Origin: Kushneria phyllosphaerae
GTDB lineage: Bacteria > Pseudomonadota > Gammaproteobacteria > Pseudomonadales > Halomonadaceae
NCBI RefSeq assembly: GCF_900312995.1
Contig: NZ_ONZI01000001.1
Span: 1,178,001 to 1,242,000 of the forward strand
Reading direction: 5' to 3'
DNA length: 64,000 nucleotides
The notes beneath the pieces are model-generated. The model was not told where the DNA came from and did no database searches. It saw nothing but the letters and a program-made list of their open reading frames with translations. Below are positions 1 through 8,763 of this stretch, one piece after another. The position numbers and the translations under genes were made by a program. Within the stretch, counting starts at the first letter, position 1, and the number at the start of each line of letters is the position of its first letter.

Positions 1-266
1 GCCACGGGATCAACGGGCCACACGGCGGGGGTTGCCTCGGCCAGATACTCACAGATGGCCAGTGAATCCCACACTGTCAGCGGTCCATCGACCAGGCACG
101 GCACCTTGCCGGTCGGTGAGAAGGCGTCAAAAGCGGGCTGGCGCGCGCCGAACTCAAACGGCGTCAGCACTTCATCAAAGGGGATGTCGAGTGCGTGCAT
201 CAATACCCACGGACGCATCGACCATGACGAGTAGTTCTTGTTGGCAATGTGAAGACGATAGCGCAT
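1..266 (-). CDS. glutathione S-transferase family protein, N-terminal part (cut by window edge)
   Basis: The first 88 codons of a minus-strand gene are visible; the rest lies beyond the left edge. The peptide opens with a thioredoxin-fold start (RLHIANKNYSSWSMRPW), and a TGKVPCLVDG segment carries the cis-Pro of the glutathione-binding loop. A following WDSLAICEYLAE segment matches the conserved Ser of GST N-domains. This pattern is typical of the YfcF-like bacterial GST group. The ATG at 266 has a good AAGGGG ribosome site just upstream. The C-terminal helical domain that sets substrate choice is not visible, so only the family can be stated. Confidence 0.8.
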   Translation of the reverse strand, partial: MRYRLHIANKNYSSWSMRPWVLMHALDIPFDEVLTPFEFGARQPAFDAFSPTGKVPCLVDGPLTVWDSLAICEYLAEATPAVWPVDPV

Positions 267-288
267 GACACCCCTTGAGCGTTGGTGA

Positions 289-1563
289 TCAGATCACCCC
301 CAGCATACCCAGAAATACCCGCAGCGCCAGCAGACAGACAATCAGCATGACTGCCCCATAGGCCAGGTTCTGGGTGAACGTGTTGGACAGCGCGCCCAAA
401 AGCGTTCTTTGATTGCACAGTACCCAGATCGACCCCACGATCGCTGGCAGGAGCAGACCGTTGATGGCCTGCGCCGTCAAAATCAGCTCAATGGGCGTGC
501 TGCCATAAAGCGCCACGATCACGACCGGTGCCAGCGCTGCCAGCAGCATGACCCCGCGATTGCGCGAGCTGCGGGCACTCTCGTTGCGGCCGGTGGCTTC
601 TCCCAGTAGCGGCGGCTGCACAGCGATATTGAAAAGCCCCGAGGAGAAGCCGGCCGCCCACAATCCCAGTGAGAACAGGACCCCGGCGTATTGACCCAGG
701 ACGGGGGTGAGCTGGCCGGCCATGTCAGCGGCCCCTGACACGCCGGTACCCAGTGGGTGCAGGGCGGCAGCCGAGCACAGCAGGATGGCGACCATCACCA
801 CACCGGTAATGATCACATTGGTGGTGTGGTCAAAGCGTGACAGGGCCAGACGCTTGTCCATCGGTGTGGTGGTGTCGCCTGCGTACTTGCGCTTGATGAA
901 GGCCGATAGCCCCAGCACGGTATTGGGCGGCAGGGTCGTGGCGATCAGCGCAAGAATCAGCCAGTAGTTGCCTTCGGGGATCTGAAAGGAGAACCCGGTG
1001 GCCGCGACCTCGCCCAGGTTTGGGCCGGCCAGCGCTAGGGTCAGGACAAACGACAGCACGATCAGACCGATGATCATGCGGTTGATGTTCTCCAGCAGCC
1101 GGTACACCCCGACCCAGCACATCAAAAGCGCCGCCAGCGCCAGCAGGCCGACCCAGGCCAGAATCGGAATCGATGGCAGTAAATAGTTGAGCGCCAGGGC
1201 GGCGCCGGTGAAGTTGCCGGCCTGAAAGGCCACGGCGCCCAAAAGTAGTGCAACGTAGAGCGTGATGGCCCATTTTCGGCCCATACGCTGGCGAATGCCC
1301 TCCATCGCCGACATCCGCGTGGCCAGGGTGAAGCGAATCACGGGGCGCTGAAAACAAAAGGCGACCACGGAGGCGGCGATCACGGCCCACAGCAGCGTAA
1401 AGCCATATTCGGCGCCCGCCACCGAGAGCGTGGTGATCGAGCCGGGGCCCAGAATGCAGGCGGCCACCATGGCGCCCGGACCCAGCGCGCGAAGCCGCTC
1501 GGCAATTCCCAGTGATGCCGGCGCATGAGGCGCCGCGCTTTCGTGAGTGGTCATTGTTTTCAT
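289..1563 (-). CDS. Nramp-related membrane transporter lacking the canonical metal-site motifs
   Basis: A 424-residue polytopic protein with about eleven hydrophobic segments. Its first membrane segment (LGPGAM, residues 27-32) aligns with the start of Nramp/MntH carriers. Known Nramp metal carriers have D-P-G-N in TM1 and M-P-H in TM6. Here the TM1 position reads G39-P40-G41-S42 and the TM6 position reads L211-P212-P213-N214. The metal-liganding Asp, Asn and Met are therefore absent, and Mn/Fe transport is doubtful. The window holds a canonical MntH (21303-22625) for comparison. The ATG at 1563 is preferred because a GAGG lies about 10 nt upstream; GTG/ATG codons further up lack this. Substrate unknown. 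Confidence 0.75.
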   Translation of the reverse strand: MKTMTTHESAAPHAPASLGIAERLRALGPGAMVAACILGPGSITTLSVAGAEYGFTLLWAVIAASVVAFCFQRPVIRFTLATRMSAMEGIRQRMGRKWAITLYVALLLGAVAFQAGNFTGAALALNYLLPSIPILAWVGLLALAALLMCWVGVYRLLENINRMIIGLIVLSFVLTLALAGPNLGEVAATGFSFQIPEGNYWLILALIATTLPPNTVLGLSAFIKRKYAGDTTTPMDKRLALSRFDHTTNVIITGVVMVAILLCSAAALHPLGTGVSGAADMAGQLTPVLGQYAGVLFSLGLWAAGFSSGLFNIAVQPPLLGEATGRNESARSSRNRGVMLLAALAPVVIVALYGSTPIELILTAQAINGLLLPAIVGSIWVLCNQRTLLGALSNTFTQNLAYGAVMLIVCLLALRVFLGMLGVI

Positions 1564-1680
1564 GTCGAGCCTCGTGACAGATGGGCATGCCTCTTTTCCA
1601 TGCAAGAGGCGTGCCTGATACGTGAGGTATCGTCATGACGTTTGATAACAAGACTTTTCAGGCCCGAGTTGGAAGTGGTG

Positions 1681-2865
1681 TCAGGCTCGAGTGGGAGGTG
1701 GTGTCGGAATAGAAGAGACGTCGTGGCGACAGACTCGGTTACGGCCTTCATGCTTGGCTCTATAAAGCGCCTCATCGGCGTTTTGGAGCACGGATTCGAA
1801 ATGACTGGCATCCGCTCGGCTTGCCGCTACCCCAAGGCTGATGGTGATTTTCAGCGTCTGCGGCTCCAGCGGAAAGGGCGTGCTCTCTACCCGGTGGCGC
1901 AGGCGCTCGGCCATGATGGCGGCTTCCTCGAGCGTGGTATCGGGCAGCAGGATCAAAAACTCCTCGCCGCCCCAGCGCACCGCCATGTCCTGCTTGCGGG
2001 TAATGGCGACCAGATGCTGTGCGAACTGCTTGAGCACAGCGTCGCCGGCGTCATGCCCCCATCGATCGTTGACCGACTTGAAATGGTCAAGATCGATGAT
2101 GATCACACTTGATGCTTCCTCGGTGTGACGATGCACTGCCCGTTTTTTCAAGACACCCTGCACGGCGCGCCGATTGGCCAGTCCCGTCAGCTGATCGGTT
2201 TCCGAAAGGCGCTTCAGGGTAATGCTGGAGCGCTCGCTGGTCATGGCGATAAAACCGAAATAGATCAAAATGCAAAGTACCTGATCGGCCATGATGGCAG
2301 CCTGGCCGCTGACCATCATCTCCATGGTCATGACCCCTGTCACCAGCATGACAAAAGGCACAAACAGGGCAATGAAATAGATGAAAAAGGCCATCGCCAC
2401 CACGTACTGCGACAGTATCCGCTTGCGGGGCGGCCTGAGAATTTCGACCATGGCGAGTGCCGTCATGACCGCGGTGACAAAAAAGGTCATGGCAAGCTGA
2501 AGAATCTGCGAGGCGTCCAGCCACAGCAGCACCATGAGCAAAATGCCCGGCGTTATGGTGATCAGCACCAGTATACGAATATCGATGCTGCGCTGATAAA
2601 AGATTCTCAGCCCGCTCCAGGACAGGCTCAAACTCGAGAAAAATAGCGTGGTGGTGATCAGCGAGAGTGGAAAGGGCGCGATCGGGTAGCTCGGGCTTAG
2701 CGACATGCTAAGGGATCCTGCCGCTGACGCGGTCAACGCCGTCAACCAGTGTCTCAGGCAGCGCTCGTCAGGCTGGCTGAATACCGTGGTCAGAAAGACC
2801 ACCAGAAAGGCACACCGGCTGATGCCGCTGGTCAGGTACAGGATCTCGGGGCTGATGAAGGACAT
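1681..2865 (-). CDS. membrane-anchored GGDEF diguanylate cyclase
   Basis: A 394-residue protein with roughly six to seven hydrophobic segments in residues 5-210 and a C-terminal GGDEF domain at about 225-385. The active-site signature is GGEEF (299-303), so cyclic-di-GMP synthesis from two GTP is expected. An RxxD inhibitory site (RKQD, 290-293) sits exactly five residues before it, implying product feedback inhibition. The DQLTGLANRR entry motif is also present. There is no EAL domain. The N-terminal membrane region resembles no named sensor domain I can recognise, so the input signal is unknown. The ribosome site before the ATG at 2865 is weak. Confidence 0.88.
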   Translation of the reverse strand: MSFISPEILYLTSGISRCAFLVVFLTTVFSQPDERCLRHWLTALTASAAGSLSMSLSPSYPIAPFPLSLITTTLFFSSLSLSWSGLRIFYQRSIDIRILVLITITPGILLMVLLWLDASQILQLAMTFFVTAVMTALAMVEILRPPRKRILSQYVVAMAFFIYFIALFVPFVMLVTGVMTMEMMVSGQAAIMADQVLCILIYFGFIAMTSERSSITLKRLSETDQLTGLANRRAVQGVLKKRAVHRHTEEASSVIIIDLDHFKSVNDRWGHDAGDAVLKQFAQHLVAITRKQDMAVRWGGEEFLILLPDTTLEEAAIMAERLRHRVESTPFPLEPQTLKITISLGVAASRADASHFESVLQNADEALYRAKHEGRNRVCRHDVSSIPTPPPTRA

Positions 2866-2910
2866 GACCCTGGGCGACCTCGTGCGGGTTCTGGGGCATT
2901 AAAAAGTGAA

Positions 2911-3573
2911 CTAGAAGCGATACCCCAGGGCGAGCCCCGTGATGAGTGTGTCCATGTCGACTTCGGCGCTGAACCCCTCTCCTTCAAAATGATAGGTCGG
3001 CACCCTAAGATACTGGACTGCTGCGTTGGCGAACCAGTGGTCGCCAAGGTCGTAGTCCAGGCCTGCGCCCAGCAGCACGCTGTTGATGGATTCAACTTCA
3101 AAATCGGGAATGTTGTCGGCCGGATCAACCCGAAGCGGATGTGAACGGACCATCCCTGCGCCGATATAGGGGTTGATAACGGCGCCCGGTCGAAAATGGT
3201 ACTGCGCCATGAGTGCCAGCGCGGCAGTTTTGATGGTGCCGATATCAAAGTCGCCTACCGCGGAGTCCGCAAGTCGATACGGGGTGGAGGAAACGCCGCC
3301 GGTCAATTGAATCGCCCAGTGGTCGGTCAGGAAATAGCTGATATCCAGCGTCGGCGACGTGGCGTCCGGCGTTTTGACATCGCCTCCGATGGTGGGAATG
3401 GTTGAGCGTATGCCAATAGGCATAATGCGCGCTACGCCGGCTCTGACAAGCCAGTCCCCCTGGGTGAGCCCCTTGGGTGCGGCGGCCGCCAGAGCCGCCG
3501 GCATGGACAGTGCCAGAGCGAGAGCGACGACCCGCCCTGCCAGCTGACAGAACCTTCTGTGGTATGAGGTCAT
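2911..3573 (-). CDS. ompW: OmpW family outer-membrane protein
   Basis: A 220-residue protein with a signal peptide (positive N-terminus, hydrophobic core about residues 12-30, AxA-type cleavage near 30). The mature part fits the eight-stranded OmpW barrel: a WLVRAGVARI opening strand, a PTLDISYFLTDHWAIQL strand, a YIGAG motif and a terminal aromatic (GYRF end) recognised by the BAM machinery. OmpW proteins form small hydrophobic channels and respond to osmotic and other stress. The gene stands alone, 45 bp from the diguanylate cyclase stop. The ATG at 3573 is preceded by GGATCACC. Confidence 0.87.
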   Translation of the reverse strand: MTSYHRRFCQLAGRVVALALALSMPAALAAAAPKGLTQGDWLVRAGVARIMPIGIRSTIPTIGGDVKTPDATSPTLDISYFLTDHWAIQLTGGVSSTPYRLADSAVGDFDIGTIKTAALALMAQYHFRPGAVINPYIGAGMVRSHPLRVDPADNIPDFEVESINSVLLGAGLDYDLGDHWFANAAVQYLRVPTYHFEGEGFSAEVDMDTLITGLALGYRF

Positions 3574-3687
3574 GGTGATCCGGCCGCTCCGCTTTATTGT
3601 AACTTTGTGTTATGAAGATAGCGGCCCATCGCTTCCAAACTTGAGTTAATAACAAGCAAACCGGGCAGGTGTCGGTGCGGATCGGAC

Positions 3688-3713
3688 AAAAAAAGCCCTG
3701 CTTTTGGCAGGGC
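3688..3713 (-). terminator. rho-independent terminator of yjcH-actP
   Basis: A perfect 7-bp stem (GCCCTGC/GCAGGGC, 3695-3701 with 3707-3713) followed on the minus strand by a run of seven T. It lies 28 bp after the actP stop codon. Confidence 0.85.
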
Positions 3714-3740
3714 GAAGGAGAGAGATGGTGAATGGAGGGG

Positions 3741-5408
3741 TCAGTGGGCGATGCTGCCAGAGGCACCAATGCCGGTCTGGGAGCGTACAAACTGAGCGTC
3801 GAACAGATCGCGTTCACGTCCGGCGGCGGCGGAGTTGTCGGTAACCGAGAACAGCCAGATGCCGATAAAGGCCACGGCCATCGAAAACAGCGCCGGGTAG
3901 TCATAGGGATAGACCGGGGTGGCATGGCCCAGTACCTGTACCCAGATGGTCGGACCGAGAATCATCAGCACGATGGCCGTGGCCAGTCCCAGACCGCCAC
4001 CGATGACTGCGCCACGAGTGGTCAGTCGGCGCCAGTACATGGAGAGCAGCAGCACCGGGAAGTTACAGCTTGCTGCGATCGAGAAGGCCAGACCCACCAT
4101 GAAGGCTACATTCTGACTTTCAAAGGCAATGCCCAGCACGATGGCAACCACCCCCAGCACCAGTACGGAGATCTTGGAGATGCGTACTTCCTTTTTCTCA
4201 TCGGCGTTGTCTTTCATGATGACGCCGGCATACAGGTCATGCGAGATCGCCGAGGCACCCGCCAGCGCAAGGCCTGCCACCACGGCGAGGATGGTGGCAA
4301 AGGCCACCGCCGAGATGAAACCCAGGAAAATACTGCCGCCCACGGCATTGGCCAGATGTATGGCCACCATGTTGTTGCCACCAATGATCGCCCCGGCACT
4401 GTCCTTGAAGGCCGGGTTGGTGCTCACCAGTATGATGGCGCCAAAGCCGATGATGAACGTGAGAATGTAGAAATAGCCGATAAAGCCGGTGGCCACGAAC
4501 ACGCTTTTGCGCGCCTCTTTGGCATTGCCGACAGTAAAAAAGCGCATCAGGATATGGGGCAGCCCTGCGGTGCCAAACATTAGCGCCAGTCCCAGCGAGA
4601 TCGCCGAGACGGGATCCTTGACCAGTCCGCCCGGGCTCATGATGGCCAGTCCATTGGCGTGTACGGCCACGGCCTCGTTGAAAAGCCCTTCCAGACTGAA
4701 GTCCACGTGCATGAGCACCATCAGCGCCATGAAGCTCGCCCCGAAAAGCAGGATGGCAGCCTTGATCATCTGCACCCAGGTGGTGGCCAGCATGCCGCCA
4801 AAAAGTACGTAACAGACCATCAGCGCGCCGACCACCACCACGGCAATGTGATAGTTGAGACCAAACAGCAGCTGAATCAGCTTGCCGGCGCCCACCATCT
4901 GGGCGATCAGATAAAGCGCGACCACGGCCAGCGAGCCAAAGGCGGAGAGAATGCGCACCGGGCGCTTGCTCAGTCGAAACGAGGCCACGTCGGCAAAGGT
5001 GTAGCGCCCCAGATTGCGCAGACGCTCGGCGATCAGAAACATGATCATCGGCCAGCCGACCAGAAAGCCCATCGAGTAGATCAGGCCGTCATAGCCCGAA
5101 GTGAACACCAGCGCCGAGATCCCCAGAAAGGAGGCCGCTGACATGAAGTCGCCCGAAATCGCCAGACCGTTTTGAAAACCGGTGATGTTGCCGCCGGCGG
5201 CGTAGTAATCTGACGCCGACTGGCTCTTTTTTGAGGCCCACCAGGTGATGTAGAGCGTGATGCCGACAAAGATCAGAAACATGATGATGGCTGGCACGTT
5301 AAGCGCCTGTTTGGTCACCGGACCTGTCAGGGCATCGGCCATGGCGGTGGCACCGGTCAGCAGACTGCCCGCGGCCACCAGTGTCAGCTTTAACAACAGG
5401 CTGTTCAT
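3741..5408 (-). CDS. actP: cation/acetate symporter ActP
   Basis: A 555-residue SSS-family carrier with a cleavable-looking N-terminus and about 13 membrane segments. Diagnostic ActP features are the [16 protein letters not shown] segment after TM1, the [17 protein letters not shown] segment, and the [11 protein letters not shown] motif. It takes up acetate and other short monocarboxylates with a cation. The ATG at 5408 overlaps the yjcH stop by 4 bp (translational coupling), the usual arrangement. A longer frame runs upstream through yjcH but is out of register with yjcH and has no family match. acs is not in the window. Confidence 0.95.
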   Translation of the reverse strand: MNSLLLKLTLVAAGSLLTGATAMADALTGPVTKQALNVPAIIMFLIFVGITLYITWWASKKSQSASDYYAAGGNITGFQNGLAISGDFMSAASFLGISALVFTSGYDGLIYSMGFLVGWPMIMFLIAERLRNLGRYTFADVASFRLSKRPVRILSAFGSLAVVALYLIAQMVGAGKLIQLLFGLNYHIAVVVVGALMVCYVLFGGMLATTWVQMIKAAILLFGASFMALMVLMHVDFSLEGLFNEAVAVHANGLAIMSPGGLVKDPVSAISLGLALMFGTAGLPHILMRFFTVGNAKEARKSVFVATGFIGYFYILTFIIGFGAIILVSTNPAFKDSAGAIIGGNNMVAIHLANAVGGSIFLGFISAVAFATILAVVAGLALAGASAISHDLYAGVIMKDNADEKKEVRISKISVLVLGVVAIVLGIAFESQNVAFMVGLAFSIAASCNFPVLLLSMYWRRLTTRGAVIGGGLGLATAIVLMILGPTIWVQVLGHATPVYPYDYPALFSMAVAFIGIWLFSVTDNSAAAGRERDLFDAQFVRSQTGIGASGSIAH

Positions 5409-5731
5409 TGGCCGATCTCCTTGAGCACGCGGGCATTGAGACGGTCGAATTCGCCATTGGCGCGCCGCACGTAAAGGCCGGTCAGCACGATGGCGACCAG
5501 AATCAGCCCCAGGCCAATCAGGATGCCCCAGGTGGTGGTCATGCCCTGGGCCAGCGGCGTGCCCAGCACGCCGGGGGCGAAGGCAATCAACAGGATGAAG
5601 GCCATGTAAAGGCTCAGCATGATGATGGAAAGTGTGATGGCAAAGCGGGAGCGCTTTTGCACCAGTTCCTGGAAGCTGGCATTGCGCTGAATATCGCGCC
5701 ACTGGGTATCGTTGTGCGTCGGTCCACTCAT
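5405..5731 (-). CDS. yjcH: DUF485 inner-membrane protein YjcH
   Basis: A 108-residue protein with two membrane segments (about 32-54 and 66-88) and the conserved [15 protein letters not shown] first segment of DUF485. It almost always precedes actP and is thought to assist the acetate permease, although its exact role is unproven. It is the first gene of the minus-strand yjcH-actP operon, with a 4-bp overlap to actP. Its start faces the DUF294 gene across about 230 bp, which must hold both promoters. I could not identify a clear operator there. Confidence 0.92.
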   Translation of the reverse strand: MSGPTHNDTQWRDIQRNASFQELVQKRSRFAITLSIIMLSLYMAFILLIAFAPGVLGTPLAQGMTTTWGILIGLGLILVAIVLTGLYVRRANGEFDRLNARVLKEIGQ

Positions 5732-5962
5732 GGCTCATCCTTGTTATTCCGGCAGATCACCGTTTTTATGTGCATGGCCACTAATACTTGCCCGGAAAGC
5801 GGGTAAAAGAGCAGAGCACTTTAGTCGTGATTCGACCAAAGAGACGGTCGGCGCGGCAGCGCTGCTGATCGCAATCGCATCAAATAGCCCCATGGGCAGG
5901 TACTCAAAAGCATCATGTCGCCATGACGACATGCACAGGGCATGACAGGGAGCCGCAAGCGA

Positions 5963-7888
5963 ATGGATATCGAACAGCTGGAAATTCGCCAGCACATGGC
6001 GCAGTACGCGCCCTTTGAATATCTCGGAGACGAATGGCTGGATCAGGTGGCCACCCAGGTCGAGATCAGCTATTTCCAGGCCGGTACCGACATTCTGGCG
6101 CTGGATCAGGAGATCAACGAGCTGTGCTATGTGCGCAGCGGCGCCGTTGAAGTCTCAAAGCGCAGCGGCCAGCTGTTCGACCGTCTGGTGGAAGGCGACA
6201 TCTTTGGCTACTCGGACATCATGCGTAATCGCCGCGTGCGCTTTCCGGTGCGCGCCATCGAAGACACGCTGATTTACTTCGTGCCCGCCGAGCTTTTTGA
6301 GTCACTGCGCGCCGACAACGATGACTTCGCGGACTTTGTCGAAACCGGCGGCGACCGCCTCAAGGCGACGGTCGATCAGCAGCGCAACGACAACCAGATG
6401 AGTAGCACCCGGGTGCGGCGTCTGATCCGTCGCAAGCCGACCATGGTGGATATTCACACTCCGGTCGGCGAAGTGGCGCGGCGCATGCGCGAGGACAACG
6501 TGACCTGTGTGCTGGTGCTCAGTGAAGAGCAGGAGGGGATCAACGGACCGCGCTACTTCACGACCCAGGAGGGCCAGGTGCGCCGTCTGGCCGGACTTTT
6601 GACCGACCGTGATTGCTGTGTGCGGGCCCTGGCGGAAAATCTCAGCGGGGATACGCCGGTGGGCGAGGTGATGTCGACCAGCCTGATGACGGCCCAGTCG
6701 GATGCCTCGATCTACGAGGCGATGATGACGATGCTCAATCACAACATTCAGCATCTGCCCATCCTGTATCGGCGTCGCCCGATCGGCGTCCTGCAGCTCA
6801 GCGATGTCATGCGCTACGAGACCCGCAGCAGCCTTTATCTGGTCAGTTCGATCTTTACCCAGTCCGGCCTTGCCGGACTGGTGCGCCTGAGCGGTGACCT
6901 GCCGCTGGCCTTTGCGCGTCTGGTGGATGAAGGCGCTGATGCCCAGATGATCGGTCGCACCATGGCGACCATCTGTCGAAGCTTCATTCGCAAGCTGCTG
7001 GAACTGGGGGAGGCCGAGCTGGGGCCGCCGCCGGTGCCCTATTGTTTCATGGTGCTGGGGTCGTGCGCGCGCGATGAGCAGACGATTTTTGCCGACCAGG
7101 ACCACGCCATGATCCTGGATAAAAGCTTTGTGCCCGAGCAGCATGATGAGTATTTCAAATCACTGGCCGGCTTTGTCAGTGAAGGGTTGGCCGCCTGCAG
7201 CTATCCCTTGTGCAAGGGCGACATCATGTCCACCAACCAGCGCTGGCGTCAGCCGCTGTCGGTCTGGAAGGGCTACTTTCGTGACTGGATCGAAAACCCC
7301 GACCCGGAAGCTTTGCTGCACAGTTCCATCTTTTTCGATCTGGGTTTTGTGCACGGGGAGCTCGACATGCTTGAAGAGCTACAGGGGCTGGTCTGTGAAC
7401 TGGCGCCCAAAAATGCCCTCTTTCTGGCCGCCATGGCGCGCAACGCGCTCAGCCGTACACCGCCACTTGGGCTCTTTCGTACCTTCATTCTGGAAAAGGA
7501 TGGTCAGCATAACGACGCCATCGACCTCAAACGCCGCGGGACGGCGCCGCTGGTGGATCTGGTGCGTGTTCATGCCCTGGCCTGCGGGTCCGGCTCGCAA
7601 AACACCATTGACCGGCTCAAGGACATTTCCGAGACGCGTCTGCTGCCCGAAGGGGTCAACGACCGGCTGCGTTACGCCTTCGAGTTCATCTCGATGGTGC
7701 GCATCCGTCATCAGGCGGTGGCGATTGAAAGCAATGAGTCGCCGGACAACCGTTTAAGGCCCAGTAATGTCGAAAGTCATGAGCGTCACAATCTCAAGGA
7801 TGCCTTTGAAGTGCTCAGCCATGCTCAGAAATTTCTGAAGTTCCGCTACCCGGTGCCCGCCGGCTCGAGTCGGGGAAGGGGGCGCTGA
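5963..7888 (+). CDS. cNMP-binding/CBS/DUF294 nucleotidyltransferase-like signalling protein
   Basis: A 641-residue cytoplasmic protein. It has a cyclic-nucleotide-binding-like barrel (about 25-130), a pair of CBS domains (about 160-290, with LTDRDCCVRAL and IGVLQLSDVMRYE repeats), a DUF294 nucleotidyltransferase-like domain and a helical DUF294_C tail. The nucleotidyltransferase signature is visible as G366-S367-x-A-R-x-E-Q followed by D378-Q-D-H, as in GlnD/GlnE-type enzymes. Proteins of this build are commonly coupled to a DnaQ-like exonuclease and to acetate uptake genes, as here, and probably sense nucleotide or carbon state. The ATG at 5963 is chosen over 5942 because GGGAG lies about 10 nt upstream. 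Confidence 0.88.
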   Translation: MDIEQLEIRQHMAQYAPFEYLGDEWLDQVATQVEISYFQAGTDILALDQEINELCYVRSGAVEVSKRSGQLFDRLVEGDIFGYSDIMRNRRVRFPVRAIEDTLIYFVPAELFESLRADNDDFADFVETGGDRLKATVDQQRNDNQMSSTRVRRLIRRKPTMVDIHTPVGEVARRMREDNVTCVLVLSEEQEGINGPRYFTTQEGQVRRLAGLLTDRDCCVRALAENLSGDTPVGEVMSTSLMTAQSDASIYEAMMTMLNHNIQHLPILYRRRPIGVLQLSDVMRYETRSSLYLVSSIFTQSGLAGLVRLSGDLPLAFARLVDEGADAQMIGRTMATICRSFIRKLLELGEAELGPPPVPYCFMVLGSCARDEQTIFADQDHAMILDKSFVPEQHDEYFKSLAGFVSEGLAACSYPLCKGDIMSTNQRWRQPLSVWKGYFRDWIENPDPEALLHSSIFFDLGFVHGELDMLEELQGLVCELAPKNALFLAAMARNALSRTPPLGLFRTFILEKDGQHNDAIDLKRRGTAPLVDLVRVHALACGSGSQNTIDRLKDISETRLLPEGVNDRLRYAFEFISMVRIRHQAVAIESNESPDNRLRPSNVESHERHNLKDAFEVLSHAQKFLKFRYPVPAGSSRGRGR

Positions 7889-8643
7889 TGCGCGACTGGC
7901 CGCAGCGACTGCAAAAGCACTATCGGCGCTGGCAATGGCATCGCCGTGGGCGGCTGGTGTCTGAATGGCCGGCCTATCTGGCGGATCGAAAGGATAAAGC
8001 GCGCGATGACCGGCTGGCCCGCTATTTCGGGGCCGGGACGCTGGACCCGCACACGCCCATAAGCGAAGTGCCATTGGTGGCGCTGGATATCGAGACGACC
8101 GGGCTTGATCCATCGCGTGACAGCATCGTCAGTATCGGCGTGCAGCCCTTTACGCTGAATCGCATTCCGGTGGCCAAAAGCCGCTACTGGGTGGTGTCCC
8201 CGCGCCGGGCGCTCAGCAGTCGTTCGGTGATCTATCATCGTCTGACACACAGCGACCTGGCCAATGCGCCGCGCTTTGACCAAGTCATCGGTGAGGTGCT
8301 CGAACAGCTTGCCGGTCGGCTGGTGGTGGTGCACTACACCCGCATCGAGCGCGAGTTTCTCAACGCAGCATCCCGCCACTATCTAAAGGAGCCGCTGCTG
8401 TTTCCGCTGATCGATACCATGGCGATTGAAGCCTATCAGCACCGTCGGCTGTCATGGTTTCAGCGCCTGATCGGTCGACGCCCGGTATCGCTGCGTCTGC
8501 ATCCCAGTCGTGAACGCTATAATCTGCCGCCTTATCAGGCCCACCATGCGTTGATCGATGCGCTGGCCACGGCCGAGCTGTTGCAGGCGCAGATTGCCCG
8601 CCACTATGATCCGGACACACCGGTGGGTGCGCTCTGGGAGTAG
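7888..8643 (+). CDS. DnaQ-like 3'-5' exonuclease (DEDDh family)
   Basis: A 251-residue protein whose ATG shares one base with the preceding stop (TGATG). Exo I is ALDIETTGLDP, with D67 and E69. Exo II lies around HYTRIEREFL, and Exo III is H219-x4-D224 followed by ATAEL. All residues of a DEDDh nuclease are present. The N-terminal 60 residues are basic and not part of the nuclease fold. It resembles the pol III epsilon-like exonucleases that pair with CBS/DUF294 proteins beside actP. The substrate is unknown; a signalling or RNA/oligonucleotide target is as likely as DNA proofreading. Transcription ends at the hairpin at 8706-8723. Confidence 0.88.
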   Translation: MRDWPQRLQKHYRRWQWHRRGRLVSEWPAYLADRKDKARDDRLARYFGAGTLDPHTPISEVPLVALDIETTGLDPSRDSIVSIGVQPFTLNRIPVAKSRYWVVSPRRALSSRSVIYHRLTHSDLANAPRFDQVIGEVLEQLAGRLVVVHYTRIEREFLNAASRHYLKEPLLFPLIDTMAIEAYQHRRLSWFQRLIGRRPVSLRLHPSRERYNLPPYQAHHALIDALATAELLQAQIARHYDPDTPVGALWE

Positions 8644-8700
8644 CGCATCAGCCCGGACAGCATGTTCTATCCACGAAGCATGAAACATGTTCTACCCATG

Positions 8701-8727
8701 AAAAAGGCGGCCCGCAGGCCGCCTTTT
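8701..8727. terminator. bidirectional rho-independent terminator
   Basis: A 7-bp GC stem (GGCGGCC/GGCCGCC, 8706-8712 with 8717-8723) and CGCA loop, flanked by AAAAA on the left and TTTT on the right. It serves the exonuclease gene on the plus strand and the BCCT gene on the minus strand. Confidence 0.85.
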
Positions 8728-8763
8728 ATATGCCCATGATGGGCGCTGAGACGTGACATCACC

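Noticed and set aside
830..1651. 273-codon minus-strand frame overlapping the Nramp-like gene
   Set aside because: Another frame of the same strand; lacks hydrophobic segments and is a frame shadow.
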